Source: Bradyrhizobium sp. AZCC 2262
Lineage (GTDB): Bacteria; Pseudomonadota; Alphaproteobacteria; Rhizobiales; Xanthobacteraceae
NCBI RefSeq assembly: GCF_036924535.1
Contig: NZ_JAZHRT010000001.1
Location: 4,340,001-4,404,000 of the forward strand
Length of the DNA stretch: 64,000 nucleotides
Reading direction: 5' to 3'
Shown here: piece after piece, positions 50,719-59,926 of the stretch
How the letters are laid out: each line of letters starts with the position of its first letter
Numbering within the stretch: position 1 is the first letter of the stretch
Program-made: the position numbers and the translations under genes
The notes under the pieces: model-generated
Told to the model about the DNA's origin: nothing
What the model saw: only the letters and a program-made list of their open reading frames with translations
The model's database searches: none

Positions 50719-50830
50719 GCCTGATATCCCTCGAATTGTTCCCAAATAGATTACTCAAAAATATACGGCAACCGGTGGCGGAAAGTTTCACTACACCGTG
50801 AAAAGCCGGAAATTCGGCCGCCCGCCAGCC

Positions 50831-51703
50831 CTAAAAGTTGACGCCAAAAACCAGCCGCGCCTGATGGCGTTCGAAATTAACGAGATCAAGGCCGGCAGCG
50901 GCCCCCGCCGGACGCCCCCACGCCTGAACGCTCCAGCTTGCGGTCAACCGCGAGCGTTTCGACAATTGCAAATACGCGGTTGGGCCGACAAACAATGCCT
51001 GCCCGGCAAGTTCCTCCAAACCGGTCCCCTCATACTTCCGCAAGTAACGTGCTTCACCGCCCAGGAGGAAACCGGGACGCAACTGTGCCATTACCCCAAG
51101 CGCCGCGCCTGCGGTGGATTCGCGCTCCATCAAGCCACTGCCGACAAGGCGGGTCCATTCCGGCTCGTAGATCAGGTTGAACGCCGCGATGACGCGGTCG
51201 GGCACGATCTCCCGGTCGAACGCCAGCCTGAACTCCGTTCCAAAACTCCGAACCGCTTCGGCCGTCGTCTCATCGACCCGATGCGCGTGCGCCTCCGTCG
51301 CAAAGGTGAGCCCGAACGGGGCTGTTTCCCGATCGAGAAAGCGGTAGCGAAAATCGACCGACCCGCCCTGCCACGCTAGCCGGCGCTGGTCGTCAAGACC
51401 TGGCACGCCGCTGATCAGGTGGGACGCAAACGTGCTTCCGATTTCGATTCGAAAGTTCTGAACAGGAACAAACTCCAGTTCGAACTCCTGGCCGACGGCC
51501 CGATAACTGCCGCCGTTCTTGCCGAAGCGACCGGTCGTCTCGCTTTGAAACTCCCGTTCGCCGACATTGCCGACATCGGCGCCGATCATGAACCCGAACA
51601 GATGCTCGGTATCGATGCCCTCGGCGTGGACGCAGGCCGGCAGCAGCGCAGCAAGAGACACGACCGCCGCCTGGAAGGTCTTTGCACGCGTAGGCATTCG
51701 CAT
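50831..51703 (-). CDS. predicted outer-membrane beta-barrel protein
   Basis: A 290-residue protein. The signal peptide ends HAEG and is followed by alternating hydrophobic/polar beta strands throughout (for example FELEFVPVQNFRIEIGSTFAS and AGAALGVMAQLRPGFLLGGE), ending in the outer-membrane insertion signal VFGVNF with terminal Phe. No family name is certain. It lies downstream of pqqA on the same strand, about 300 bp away, so it may share regulation with pqqA. The 296 bp between them hold no other gene I can support. Confidence 0.7.
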   Translation of the reverse strand: MRMPTRAKTFQAAVVSLAALLPACVHAEGIDTEHLFGFMIGADVGNVGEREFQSETTGRFGKNGGSYRAVGQEFELEFVPVQNFRIEIGSTFASHLISGVPGLDDQRRLAWQGGSVDFRYRFLDRETAPFGLTFATEAHAHRVDETTAEAVRSFGTEFRLAFDREIVPDRVIAAFNLIYEPEWTRLVGSGLMERESTAGAALGVMAQLRPGFLLGGEARYLRKYEGTGLEELAGQALFVGPTAYLQLSKRSRLTASWSVQAWGRPAGAAAGLDLVNFERHQARLVFGVNF

Positions 51704-51999
51704 TCAGCGGGTCATGGGGTTGAACGGGTAAGTCGGGCGGCGTCAGCCATGGACCACCCTAGCATGATGCCGGGACGGTCGGCGAGCCATGGGAATATGT
51801 GGAATACTGGGGAGAGAAAGGAATCAGGACCGGATCGCCTTCCGGCGGCGGCCTACAAGGCATTCCTGTCCACTTCGGCAGGACCGCGTCTTGATGCAGG
51901 CAGTAGAGAACTTCCTCGTGATCGTACAGCGGGATCGAACAACTGCCCGGCCCTCAGCAACAAGCTGTTGCTGGAGCCGGGCAGACCGTTTCGACGCGT

Positions 52000-52080
52000 T
52001 TATTTACGCGCCGCGCAGGCGTACATGTTGATTTCCATGCCCACCGGCACTTCCACGATCTTCGGAGTTTTCCAACTCAT
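52000..52080 (-). CDS. pqqA: orphan PqqA, PQQ precursor peptide
   Basis: A 26-residue peptide matching the PqqA family: MSWKTPKIVEVPVGMEIN followed by MYACAARK. Glu16 and Tyr20, in the invariant E-x3-Y arrangement, are the residues that PqqE and PqqD cross-link on the way to pyrroloquinoline quinone. GGAG lies upstream of the ATG at 52080. None of pqqB, C, D or E follows: the next gene on this strand encodes an outer-membrane barrel. It would feed PQQ synthesis for XoxF and the second PQQ dehydrogenase here if the other pqq genes lie elsewhere. A tandem repeat operator lies 126-161 bp upstream. Confidence 0.92.
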   Translation of the reverse strand: MSWKTPKIVEVPVGMEINMYACAARK

Positions 52081-52562
52081 GAGGGTCTCCCAAGCAGTGT
52101 TTGGCACGACGTTCGTGCCGGGAGCGAAACTAGGTGGACCTCGAACGTAGCGCAAGCGCGGAACATCAGACCTCGAAGCATTTGGACGCACCTGATGCCG
52201 GCAATTTCCCTCTTGGGCAAAGCTACTTCGCTCTTGGACAAGGTAAACGAATGAGAGCGGCGGATCGACGCATGCGTTGCATCGATCACGGTTCGTAAAT
52301 TCGGTTTGCCTTCCGAAGCCGCCTGTCGAAGGCGGCGACTTCGGACGCGTTGCTGACGGGCTTGCCGAAGCAGCGACACTCCCTCACCGCATCAGCTCCG
52401 CGCCTTCAGCAGCCCTTGTCTGCAGTGTTGCTGTCTCTCCTGTTCTCGTGAAGCACACACAACGTGATGAGAGGCAACCGAGCCATTGCTTCCAGATTCC
52501 GGGTGGCTAGGCGAATCCCGGCATGTTTAATCTGACGTCCGAGCTTTGTGTGAGGACAGCCG
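52081..52562. promoter_or_regulatory. pqqA upstream region
   Basis: About 480 bp with no supported gene. It holds the pqqA promoter and the tandem direct repeat at 52206-52241. The part from about 52260 to 52560 shows no clear motif or ribosome-bound frame other than the leader of the small secreted protein at its end. Confidence 0.5.
52206..52241 (-). promoter_or_regulatory. tandem 15-bp direct repeat upstream of pqqA
   Basis: Read on the minus strand, unit 1 is TTGTCCAAGAGCGAA (52241-52227) and unit 2 is TTGCCCAAGAGGGAA (52220-52206), 21 bp apart start to start. It is oriented with pqqA. It has the same consensus and spacing as the sites by xoxF and in the sensor kinase/response regulator spacer, linking PQQ precursor supply to the methanol regulon. 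Confidence 0.75.
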
Positions 52563-52826
52563 ATGGGACCGATTCACCGAGGGTTGATCAGTTTTCTTGC
52601 CGCAATGTGCTTTGCATCAGGGGCTTTTGCGCAGGACAGGCAGCCTGACCAGACGGCGCCAAACGCCGGGACTACTGTTCCTGCCAACGGGCCGTCGCTG
52701 ACCGGCAAAGAGCGCCTGGGCAAGAAGTGGATGGACGAGCAACGGCTCGACAATTGCAACGTGCCGATCGACAAGCGCGGGAGCAGACCACGATCCAGCG
52801 CCTGCCCCCATATTCCATCGGGATGA
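52563..52826 (+). CDS. small secreted protein of unknown function
   Basis: An 87-residue protein with a Sec signal (ending GAFAQ), a Pro/Thr-rich stretch, then KERLGKKWMDEQRLDNCNVP and a tail with a second cysteine (SSACPHIPSG). The tail resembles small conserved secreted proteins of Bradyrhizobium-type genomes. It is convergent with the peptide-type binding-protein gene. No function assigned. Confidence 0.6.
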   Translation: MGPIHRGLISFLAAMCFASGAFAQDRQPDQTAPNAGTTVPANGPSLTGKERLGKKWMDEQRLDNCNVPIDKRGSRPRSSACPHIPSG

Positions 52827-52904
52827 TCAGCGACGACCGCACAACGGGGCGCAACAGCAGGGCTGCGCAATGTGATGCAGCGTCGTCGCCCTTGTCCGCC
52901 GCGG

Positions 52905-54401
52905 CTATTCCCACGACCAGGTCGAGAAGTCGTTCTCGAATTGCGGGACTTCCTTCCACACGCCCTTCAGCTTCTTGCTCGCAATGGTGATCCATTGCGG
53001 CTGGAACAAGAAGCCGGCGACCGCGTCCGTCGCCAGCATGCGCTGGGCGTCGCCGAGCAGCTTGGCGCGCTCGGCCTCGCCCGGTGTTGCCCTGATCTGC
53101 TGGTAGAGCGCGTTAAACGCCTCGTTGTTATAGCCGAGATAGTAGTCGGACTCGGTTATCTTCACGAGATCGAACGGCTCGACATGCGAGACGATGGTGA
53201 GGTCGAAATTGTGCGGACCGTTACCGGCAAATACCTGCGACAGCCACTGCGCCCATTCCACGTTCTCGATCTTGGCGATGATGCCGACCTTGGCGAGCTG
53301 GGCTGCGAGGATTTCGCCGCCCTGCCGCGCGTAGGGCGGCGGCGGCAGCTTGAGGCTGAGCTCAAGCGGCGTCTTCACGCCGGCTTCCGCTAGCAGTTTC
53401 TTGGCCTTTTCGGGGTCGTAGGGATTGATGCCTGTCGTGTCGACATAGCCCAGCGATCCCGGCGTATAGAAGCTGCCGATCGGCGCACCAAAGCCATCGA
53501 CGGCGCCGTCGATCATGGCCTTGCGGTCGATGGCAGCGAGAATGGCGCGGCGAACCCGCACATCGTTGAGCGGCTTCTTCCGTTCGTTGATGCCCACGAT
53601 GGTCTTGGCCTTGGAGCCGCCGATCAACACATTGAAGCGTGGATCGGCCTTGAACTGCGCCAGGCTGCGCGCCGCGGCAACGCGCGGATACGCATCGACG
53701 TCGCCCGACAGCAGCGCCGCGACCTGCGCGGAGGGATCGCCGATGAAGCGGATCGTCACCTTGGAAAGCTTGATCGCGGCGGCGTTGCGATAGTCAGGCC
53801 ATTTGTTCAGGGTGATCGACGATCCCTTGGCCCAGGCGCCGAGCGTGTAGGGTCCGGTGCCGACCGGCTGCGTCGCATTGGTCGGCGCGCTCTTCGGCTC
53901 GACGATCGAGCCGGATGCCTGACCGAGCAGGAACGGCAGGTTCGGTTCGGAATATTTCAGCGCGACCACGATAGTATCCGCATCGGGGGCGGTGACATGC
54001 TCAAACGCCTGGTACAGGCTCTTGTCCTTGTTGGTGCTGGTCGGCGCCGCATTGCGTTCATAGGCGAACTTCACCGCCGCGGAATCGAACGGCTCGCCGT
54101 TATGGAATTTGACGCCCTTGCGGAGCTTGAACGTATAGGTCTTCAGGTCGGGCGACGCCTGCCAGCTCTCGGCGAGCAAAGGCGATACCGAACCGTCCTC
54201 GTTGATCTTGGTCAGCGTCTCATAGAGGTTATAGAGCGTGACCTCGGCAATGGCCGCAGCGGCGGCGTTGGTGGGGTCGAGCCCCGGCGGCTCCAGCGTC
54301 ATGCCCATGACGACGCTGTCCTTCTTGCCCTGCGCGAGACTCGGCAGCGGCATTGCGGCGAACGCGGCGGCTACCGCGACAATGGTCAGTTTCTTCAGCA
54401 T
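52905..54401 (-). CDS. ABC peptide/nickel-type substrate-binding protein
   Basis: A 498-residue family 5 binding protein. A Sec signal (ending PSLAQ) is followed by VVMGMTLEPPGLDPTNAAAA, then YTFKLRKGVKFHNGEPFDSAAVKFAYER and the family's DVRVRRAILAAIDRKAM. It collects the substrate for the dipeptide-type permease encoded upstream on the same strand. It is the last gene of the amidase/ABC operon, 53 bp after the second ATPase; a binding-protein gene at the 3' end is less usual. Confidence 0.92.
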   Translation of the reverse strand: MLKKLTIVAVAAAFAAMPLPSLAQGKKDSVVMGMTLEPPGLDPTNAAAAAIAEVTLYNLYETLTKINEDGSVSPLLAESWQASPDLKTYTFKLRKGVKFHNGEPFDSAAVKFAYERNAAPTSTNKDKSLYQAFEHVTAPDADTIVVALKYSEPNLPFLLGQASGSIVEPKSAPTNATQPVGTGPYTLGAWAKGSSITLNKWPDYRNAAAIKLSKVTIRFIGDPSAQVAALLSGDVDAYPRVAAARSLAQFKADPRFNVLIGGSKAKTIVGINERKKPLNDVRVRRAILAAIDRKAMIDGAVDGFGAPIGSFYTPGSLGYVDTTGINPYDPEKAKKLLAEAGVKTPLELSLKLPPPPYARQGGEILAAQLAKVGIIAKIENVEWAQWLSQVFAGNGPHNFDLTIVSHVEPFDLVKITESDYYLGYNNEAFNALYQQIRATPGEAERAKLLGDAQRMLATDAVAGFLFQPQWITIASKKLKGVWKEVPQFENDFSTWSWE

Positions 54402-54454
54402 GTTTGTTCCCCCGACGTATCTCAGACAATTTTAGTGCAGTCCCGCGCGAAAGG

Positions 54455-55486
54455 CTAACCCTCCGCCACAACCTGTGGCAGCGCCATTACGGCCTCGGCA
54501 TGGTGGCATGCGGCAAGGTGCGCCGTGCCGACGTTGCGCAGCGCCGGCGCGGTGTCGCGGCAATGCTGGTCGGCCAGTGGGCAGCGCGATGCATAAGCGC
54601 ATCCTGTCGCGCCGGTCGACTGGGAGGCGATCGGCCGGGCGCCGCGGCGGCGGCGTACCCCGCCGGCGCGGGCGCGCGGCACGGCCTCGAGCAACGCCCG
54701 CGTATAGGGGTGGGCGCAATGCGCGAACAGATCCTCAGGGCTCCCCTGCTCGACGATCCGGCCGAGATACATCACCGCGATCTCGTCGCAGAGATAATCC
54801 ACGACAGCGAGATCGTGGCTGATCAGGATGTAGCTCAACCCAAACTGATCCTGCAGGTCTTGCAGGAGATTGAGCACCTGCGCCTGCACGGAGACGTCGA
54901 GTGCGCTGACCGGCTCGTCGGCGACAATCAGTTTTGGCTGGGTGATCAGCGCACGCGCGATCGCGATGCGCTGGCGCTGGCCGCCGGAGAATTCATGCGG
55001 GAACTTGTCCATGTCGGCGTCGCGCAGCCCGACCTGCCGCAGCACCCCGGCAACGCGCTGACGCAGCGTGGCGCGATCCATGCGTCCGAGCGCGGTCAAA
55101 GGCTCCGCAACGATACGCGCGACGGTCTGTCGCGGGTCCAGCGAGCCATAGGGATCCTGAAACACCATCTGGAAATCGCGCCGGGCGCGGCGCAGCTCGT
55201 CAGCCGGCATCCGGTGCAGGTCGCGGCCCATCAGCGACACCGACCCCGACGACGGCTGTTCCAGCGCCATCACCAGCCGGGCGAAGGTCGACTTGCCCGA
55301 TCCGGACTCGCCGACCACGCCGAGGCTTCGGCCTGCCATCACCTGCGCGGTGACGCCGTTGAGTGCGTGCACCTGCCCGGCCGGCTTGAACATGCTTTCG
55401 CGCGGCAGCGTGTAGCGCTGCGCCAGATCTTTGACATCGAGCAGCGGGTGCTCGGCGGGTGGCGGCGTCTGCTCAAGCATGGTCAT
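54455..55486 (-). CDS. peptide-type ABC ATPase (DppF/OppF-like)
   Basis: A 343-residue ABC ATPase. Walker A is GESGSGKST, the Q-loop MVFQDPYGSLDPRQ, the signature [15 protein letters not shown], and Walker B LIVADEPVSALD. The C-terminal oligopeptide extension has GCAYASRCPLADQHC, which in this family can hold an iron-sulfur cluster. It begins MTMLEQTPP at 55486, overlapping the stop of the first ATPase gene by 4 bp. Confidence 0.92.
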   Translation of the reverse strand: MTMLEQTPPPAEHPLLDVKDLAQRYTLPRESMFKPAGQVHALNGVTAQVMAGRSLGVVGESGSGKSTFARLVMALEQPSSGSVSLMGRDLHRMPADELRRARRDFQMVFQDPYGSLDPRQTVARIVAEPLTALGRMDRATLRQRVAGVLRQVGLRDADMDKFPHEFSGGQRQRIAIARALITQPKLIVADEPVSALDVSVQAQVLNLLQDLQDQFGLSYILISHDLAVVDYLCDEIAVMYLGRIVEQGSPEDLFAHCAHPYTRALLEAVPRARAGGVRRRRGARPIASQSTGATGCAYASRCPLADQHCRDTAPALRNVGTAHLAACHHAEAVMALPQVVAEG

Positions 55487-56496
55487 GCGCCCAATGCTCC
55501 TACCGCCTCGGCCATCGAAACATCCGTCCTGAGACAGCGCACGCGGTGGCTGGCGCCGACGTCGACCGCGGCCGGCAGCGCCACGCGGCAACGGTCCTCG
55601 ACGATCGCGCAGCGGTCGGCGAAGGTGCACCCCGAGGGCAGATCGGCAAGTTCGGGCACGGTGCCGGCGATGGTCTTCAGTCTTGTGCCCTTCCGCGCAC
55701 CAAGGCGCGGACGGGCGCGAAACAGGCCCTGCGTATAGGGATGTCCCATCCGCGTGAACACGGCATCGGTCGCGCCACTCTCGACCACTGTGCCGCCATA
55801 CATCACCATCATGCGCTGCACATTCTCGGCGATGACGCCGAGATCGTGCGAAATCAGAATCATCGACATGCCGCGCTCGGCAACGAGGTCTGCGATCAGA
55901 TCGAGGATCTGTCCCTGGATGGTGACGTCGAGTGCCGTGGTCGGCTCATCGGCGATCAGCACGTCGGGCTGGCAGGCCAGCGCCATGGCGATGGTGACGC
56001 GCTGCCGCTGACCGCCAGAGAACTGGTGCGGATAGGCATCGACGCGTTTCGCCGCATCGGGAAGCCCGACACGATCGAGCAAGGCGACGGCTTCCTTGCG
56101 CGCCTCTGCGGCCGAGCAATTGGTGTGGCGCCGCAACGGCTCGGCCACCTGACGGCCGATCGTGTGCATCGGATTGAGCGCGGTCATCGGCTCCTGGAAA
56201 ATCATGCTGATGCGATTGCCGCGCAGCTTGCAGTAATTCGCATCCGACAGGCCCACCAGTTCGCTGCCGTCGAGGCGGATGCTGCCGCTGATGACGGCGC
56301 TGTCGGGCAGCAGGCCCATCAGCGCGAGCGCGGTGACGGATTTGCCGCAGCCGGATTCGCCGACGAGGCCCAGCGTCTCGCCGCGCTTCAGCGCGAAGCT
56401 GACCCCGCGAACGGCCTGCGCGGGACCGCGGCTGGTGTTAAGCCGGACGCCGAGGTCCCTGACTTCGATCAGAGGCGTGTTGGCTGATACGCTCAT
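55483..56496 (-). CDS. peptide-type ABC ATPase (DppD/OppD-like)
   Basis: A 337-residue ABC ATPase. Walker A is GESGCGKSV, the Q-loop [15 protein letters not shown], the signature [15 protein letters not shown], and Walker [12 protein letters not shown]. The C-terminal extension has [15 protein letters not shown]. It starts [12 protein letters not shown] at 56496, two bases after the permease stop. It pairs with the DppF-like ATPase downstream. Confidence 0.92.
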   Translation of the reverse strand: MSVSANTPLIEVRDLGVRLNTSRGPAQAVRGVSFALKRGETLGLVGESGCGKSVTALALMGLLPDSAVISGSIRLDGSELVGLSDANYCKLRGNRISMIFQEPMTALNPMHTIGRQVAEPLRRHTNCSAAEARKEAVALLDRVGLPDAAKRVDAYPHQFSGGQRQRVTIAMALACQPDVLIADEPTTALDVTIQGQILDLIADLVAERGMSMILISHDLGVIAENVQRMMVMYGGTVVESGATDAVFTRMGHPYTQGLFRARPRLGARKGTRLKTIAGTVPELADLPSGCTFADRCAIVEDRCRVALPAAVDVGASHRVRCLRTDVSMAEAVGALGA

Positions 56497-56498
56497 GT

Positions 56499-57395
56499 TC
56501 AGCGTTCCCGCGCCAGCCGGGGATCGAGCAGATCGCGCAACCCATCGCCAAGGAGGTTGAGACCGAGCACGGCGACCGCGATCGCAGCGCCCGGATAGAC
56601 CGCAAGCATCGGCGACTGGAACAGTAGCGTCTGCGCGTCGTTCAGCATGCGGCCCCAGGACGGCTGCGGCGGCTGCGTGCCGAGCCCGAGATAGGACAAT
56701 GCCGCTTCGGCCAGGATCGCCAGTGCGAACTGGATCGTTCCCTGCACGATCAGGATCGGCAGGACGTTCGGCAGCACATGCTCGATGGTGATGCGGAAGC
56801 CACCCTTGCCGGAGGCGCGCGCGGCCAGCACGAATTCCCGCGCCCAGATCGCATTGGCCGATCCACGGGTGAGCCGGACGAGGGTCGGAATCTGAAAGAT
56901 GCCGATGGCAATGATCGAGGTCACCATGCCCGGGCCTACGACAGCCGCCAGCATGATGGCCGACAGCACCGCGGGAAATGCGAAGGTGAAGTCGCTCATC
57001 CGCATGATGAGCTCTTCGGTCCAGCCCTTGCGCGCGGAGGCGATCAACCCAAGACACACCCCGAAGGTGAGGCCGATCCCGATGGCGATCACACCGACCA
57101 TGATGGTGGAGCGGGCGCCGACCAGCAGCAACGAGACGATATCACGGCCGAGCACGTCGGTGCCGAGCCAGTGCGCGGCTGACGGTGGCCGCAGCTTGGA
57201 GGCCACGTCGATTTCATAGGCTGACCACGGCGTCCAGACCAGCGACAGCAAGGCGGCGCAGAGCACCATCAAGCTGAGCGCGCCGCCCACAACGAAGCTG
57301 CGATGGCGCAGTGCGCGGCGCCAGAAGCCGTTTGCAAGCCGCGGACACGCGGTAGCGTCCCCAACCTCGACTGAGGCGCTCAGCGGGGTGCTCAT
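56499..57395 (-). CDS. peptide-type ABC permease (DppC-like)
   Basis: A 298-residue permease. After an N-terminal membrane segment (VVGGALSLMVLCAALLSLVW), it has the OppC-type GTDVLGRDIVSLLLVGARST and the ATPase-contact loop EFVLAARASGKGGFRITIEHVLPN. It is coupled to the first permease by an ATGA overlap at 57392-57395. Confidence 0.92.
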   Translation of the reverse strand: MSTPLSASVEVGDATACPRLANGFWRRALRHRSFVVGGALSLMVLCAALLSLVWTPWSAYEIDVASKLRPPSAAHWLGTDVLGRDIVSLLLVGARSTIMVGVIAIGIGLTFGVCLGLIASARKGWTEELIMRMSDFTFAFPAVLSAIMLAAVVGPGMVTSIIAIGIFQIPTLVRLTRGSANAIWAREFVLAARASGKGGFRITIEHVLPNVLPILIVQGTIQFALAILAEAALSYLGLGTQPPQPSWGRMLNDAQTLLFQSPMLAVYPGAAIAVAVLGLNLLGDGLRDLLDPRLARER

Positions 57396-58342
57396 AGGTT
57401 GTGTACCTTGATGCGCGGATCGATGAAGGCATAGAGCACATCGACCACGAAGTTGACGATGACGACCACGGCCGCCAGTAGCATCACGCAGTTGCGCACC
57501 ACGGTCAGGTCGCGATTGGCGATCGACTGGAAGATCAGCCGGCCGAGACCCGGCAGATAGAACACGTTCTCGATCACGATCGTCCCCGCCAGCAGATTGG
57601 CGAACTGCAGGCCCATCACCGTCATGACCGGAATCATCGCGTTGCGCAGCACATGCCGCCACAACACGCCGCGCTTGCTCAAGCCCTTCGCGCGCGCGGT
57701 GCGCACGAAATCCTCACGCAGCACCTCAAGCACCGCGGAGCGCGTGACCCGCGCGAGGATCGCCGCCTGCACCACCGATAGCGAGATCGCGGGCAACAGC
57801 AGCGACTTGATCCCGGCAATGATGCTCTCGTCCCAGCCCGCAAATCCGCCGGCCGAAAGCCATTGCAGCTTCACCGAGAACAGCAGAATAAGCAGGATGG
57901 CGAACCAGAAGTTGGGAAGCGCTATGCCGAACTGCGTCAGCGACATCACGCCGACATCGCCGAGCTTGTTGTGATTTGCCGCCGTATAGATGCCGGCAGA
58001 CAGGGCCAGCACGACCGTCATGGCCATGGACATGATCGCCAATGGAATTGTCAGCGTGAGACGCTCGGCAATCAATCCTGCAACAGGCGTGCCATAGGCG
58101 TAGCTGTTGCCGAGATCGCCCGTCAGCATCCCCACGATCCAATGGACGTACCGATAGTGCAGCGGTTGATCCAGCCCGAGCTTGGCTGCCAGCGCCCGAA
58201 CCGCATCAGGCGAGGCATCCGCGCCCATCAGCATCTGCGCGGCGTTGCCGGGCAAAGCATCCAGGACAAGGAAGATAATCAGCGACGCGCCAACCAGCGT
58301 CGCTATCAGCGTCAGAAAGCGGCGGAAAATGAAGACGCTCAA
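57392..58342 (-). CDS. peptide-type ABC permease (DppB-like)
   Basis: A 316-residue permease. The N-terminus FIFRRFLTLIATLVGASLIIFL and the loop DFVRTARAKGLSKRGVLWRHVLRNAMIPV are typical of DppB. About six membrane segments. It follows the amidase gene by 49 bp and overlaps the next permease gene. Confidence 0.92.
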   Translation of the reverse strand: MSVFIFRRFLTLIATLVGASLIIFLVLDALPGNAAQMLMGADASPDAVRALAAKLGLDQPLHYRYVHWIVGMLTGDLGNSYAYGTPVAGLIAERLTLTIPLAIMSMAMTVVLALSAGIYTAANHNKLGDVGVMSLTQFGIALPNFWFAILLILLFSVKLQWLSAGGFAGWDESIIAGIKSLLLPAISLSVVQAAILARVTRSAVLEVLREDFVRTARAKGLSKRGVLWRHVLRNAMIPVMTVMGLQFANLLAGTIVIENVFYLPGLGRLIFQSIANRDLTVVRNCVMLLAAVVVIVNFVVDVLYAFIDPRIKVHNL

Positions 58343-58391
58343 GTCCCTATTCCCTTGTTAGCAGCCAGTGTGGTGGCAGCCACATTTTCGC

Positions 58392-59822
58392 TTAGCTGTT
58401 CAAGCTCGGCCACCGGCCGAGAAGTTCTTGCGAGCCTTCAAACAGCGCGCTGACGCGCAGCAGTTCGACGTCTCCACGGAATTGGCCGACCAACTGGATG
58501 CCGATCGGCAGGCCGTCCGCATCGAAGCCGCAGGGCAGACTGACCGCGGGATGACCGGTCATGTTGAACGGCATGGTCCAGGGAAACCAGCTCGGCCGCA
58601 CGTCGCTGAATACCCGCCCGTCGATTTCTATCGTGCCGAACAGGTCCTGGTCGATCGGAAGCGCGGTTCGGGTGATGGTTGGCATCGCGAGAATGTCGAC
58701 CCTTTGCAACAATGTCTGAACCCGCCGGAACAGAGCCGTACGGTCAAACATCGCCCGCTGATAGTCAACACCACTGACCTTGGTGGCCAGCGCCAGTTGC
58801 TTCAGGAACGTCTCGCTCAGCACGTCGCCATGATCGGCGGCAAGCTTCTCGAACCGCGCGCGCCAGGCGGTGTGATTGATGGCGCGCCAGATCGGCTCCA
58901 CCTCAAATCCATCGCCGGGCATTTCCTCGACTTCGGCCCCGAGGGTTTCCAGCCTGGCAAGCGCGACCTTGAAAGCAGCGGCGACTTCGGCCGCAACCGG
59001 CCGGCCGAGCGGCGCGAGGCAGAATGCAATCCTGCGCCCGCGCAGATCGCCGTTCGGAGCCGATCCCTCGACAAAATTCCACTGTGGAAATCCGATCGAC
59101 CACGGATCGGATGCGTCTTCTCCAGACATCGCCTGCATCATCAAGGCGGTGTCGGCGACGGTGCGCGTCGTCGGCGTCACAAAGGTCTGGTTGCCGAACG
59201 CGTCCTGCACTTGACTATGGGGAATAACGCCGTTGCTCTGCTTCAGCCCGACAACCCCGTTGCAGGCTGCCGGAATCCGCGTCGAGCCGCCGCCATCGGT
59301 TGCAATGGCAAGCGGCGCGATACCGCTGGCAACCGCGACCGCCGCTCCCCCGCTTGAACCACCGCTCGAGCGCGCCCCACTCCAGGCATTGCGCGTACGG
59401 CCGAACAACGGCGAATCCGTCAGGCACTTGGTGCCGAACTCCGGCGTCGTGGTCTTGCCCAGGAGGATGGCACCCGCTGCCCGCATTCGCGCCACGGCGA
59501 CCGCATCATGGTTGGGAATGTTGTCCTTGTAGGGCACCGCACCGAAGGTCGTTCGCACCCCCTTGGTGTTGACAATATCCTTCACGGTGAACGGAATACC
59601 GTGAAGAAGGCCGAACTGCCCCCCGGCCATGACCTCACGCTCCGCATTCCTCGCCTCGGCCATGGCCTCATCGCCGCACAGCGTGATGAAGCAGTTCAAC
59701 TCGGGCTGCATTCGCTCGGCACGCGCAAGAACGGCACGCGTAATTTCGACCGGTGAAACATCCTTGCGGGCGATCCGCGCGCGGAGTTCGGTCGCAGGCA
59801 GCAAGCACAGTTCATCGCTCAT
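58392..59822 (-). CDS. amidase of the amidase-signature family
   Basis: A 476-residue amidohydrolase. The Ser-cisSer-Lys triad is visible: Lys in FTVKDIVNTKG, the serines in ARSSGGSSGGAAVAVASG, and GGGSTRIPAACNG supplies the nucleophile region. It hydrolyses a carboxamide, with the substrate unknown. It is the first gene of an operon with a dipeptide-type ABC importer, so imported amide-containing compounds may be its substrates (inference). The start at 59822 (MSDELCLLPA) has a weak site; an in-frame ATG at 59906 would add 28 atypical residues. Confidence 0.9.
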   Translation of the reverse strand: MSDELCLLPATELRARIARKDVSPVEITRAVLARAERMQPELNCFITLCGDEAMAEARNAEREVMAGGQFGLLHGIPFTVKDIVNTKGVRTTFGAVPYKDNIPNHDAVAVARMRAAGAILLGKTTTPEFGTKCLTDSPLFGRTRNAWSGARSSGGSSGGAAVAVASGIAPLAIATDGGGSTRIPAACNGVVGLKQSNGVIPHSQVQDAFGNQTFVTPTTRTVADTALMMQAMSGEDASDPWSIGFPQWNFVEGSAPNGDLRGRRIAFCLAPLGRPVAAEVAAAFKVALARLETLGAEVEEMPGDGFEVEPIWRAINHTAWRARFEKLAADHGDVLSETFLKQLALATKVSGVDYQRAMFDRTALFRRVQTLLQRVDILAMPTITRTALPIDQDLFGTIEIDGRVFSDVRPSWFPWTMPFNMTGHPAVSLPCGFDADGLPIGIQLVGQFRGDVELLRVSALFEGSQELLGRWPSLNS

Positions 59823-59904
59823 CGCGCTAAAGTCCCCAGGGTCGAATGACGCAAAGATGACATCCACATTGACTTCAGGTCCAATACCATCGCACAACTT
59901 ACCC

Positions 59905-59919
59905 ATACGAGATCGGTAT
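59905..59919. promoter_or_regulatory. LysR-type operator candidate
   Basis: ATAC-N7-GTAT is a perfect interrupted dyad with the T-N11-A spacing typical of LysR binding sites. It lies 8 bp before the LysR start and 83 bp upstream of the divergent amidase start, a position suited to autorepression and control of the amidase/ABC operon. Confidence 0.55.
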
Positions 59920-59926
59920 AGCAAAA

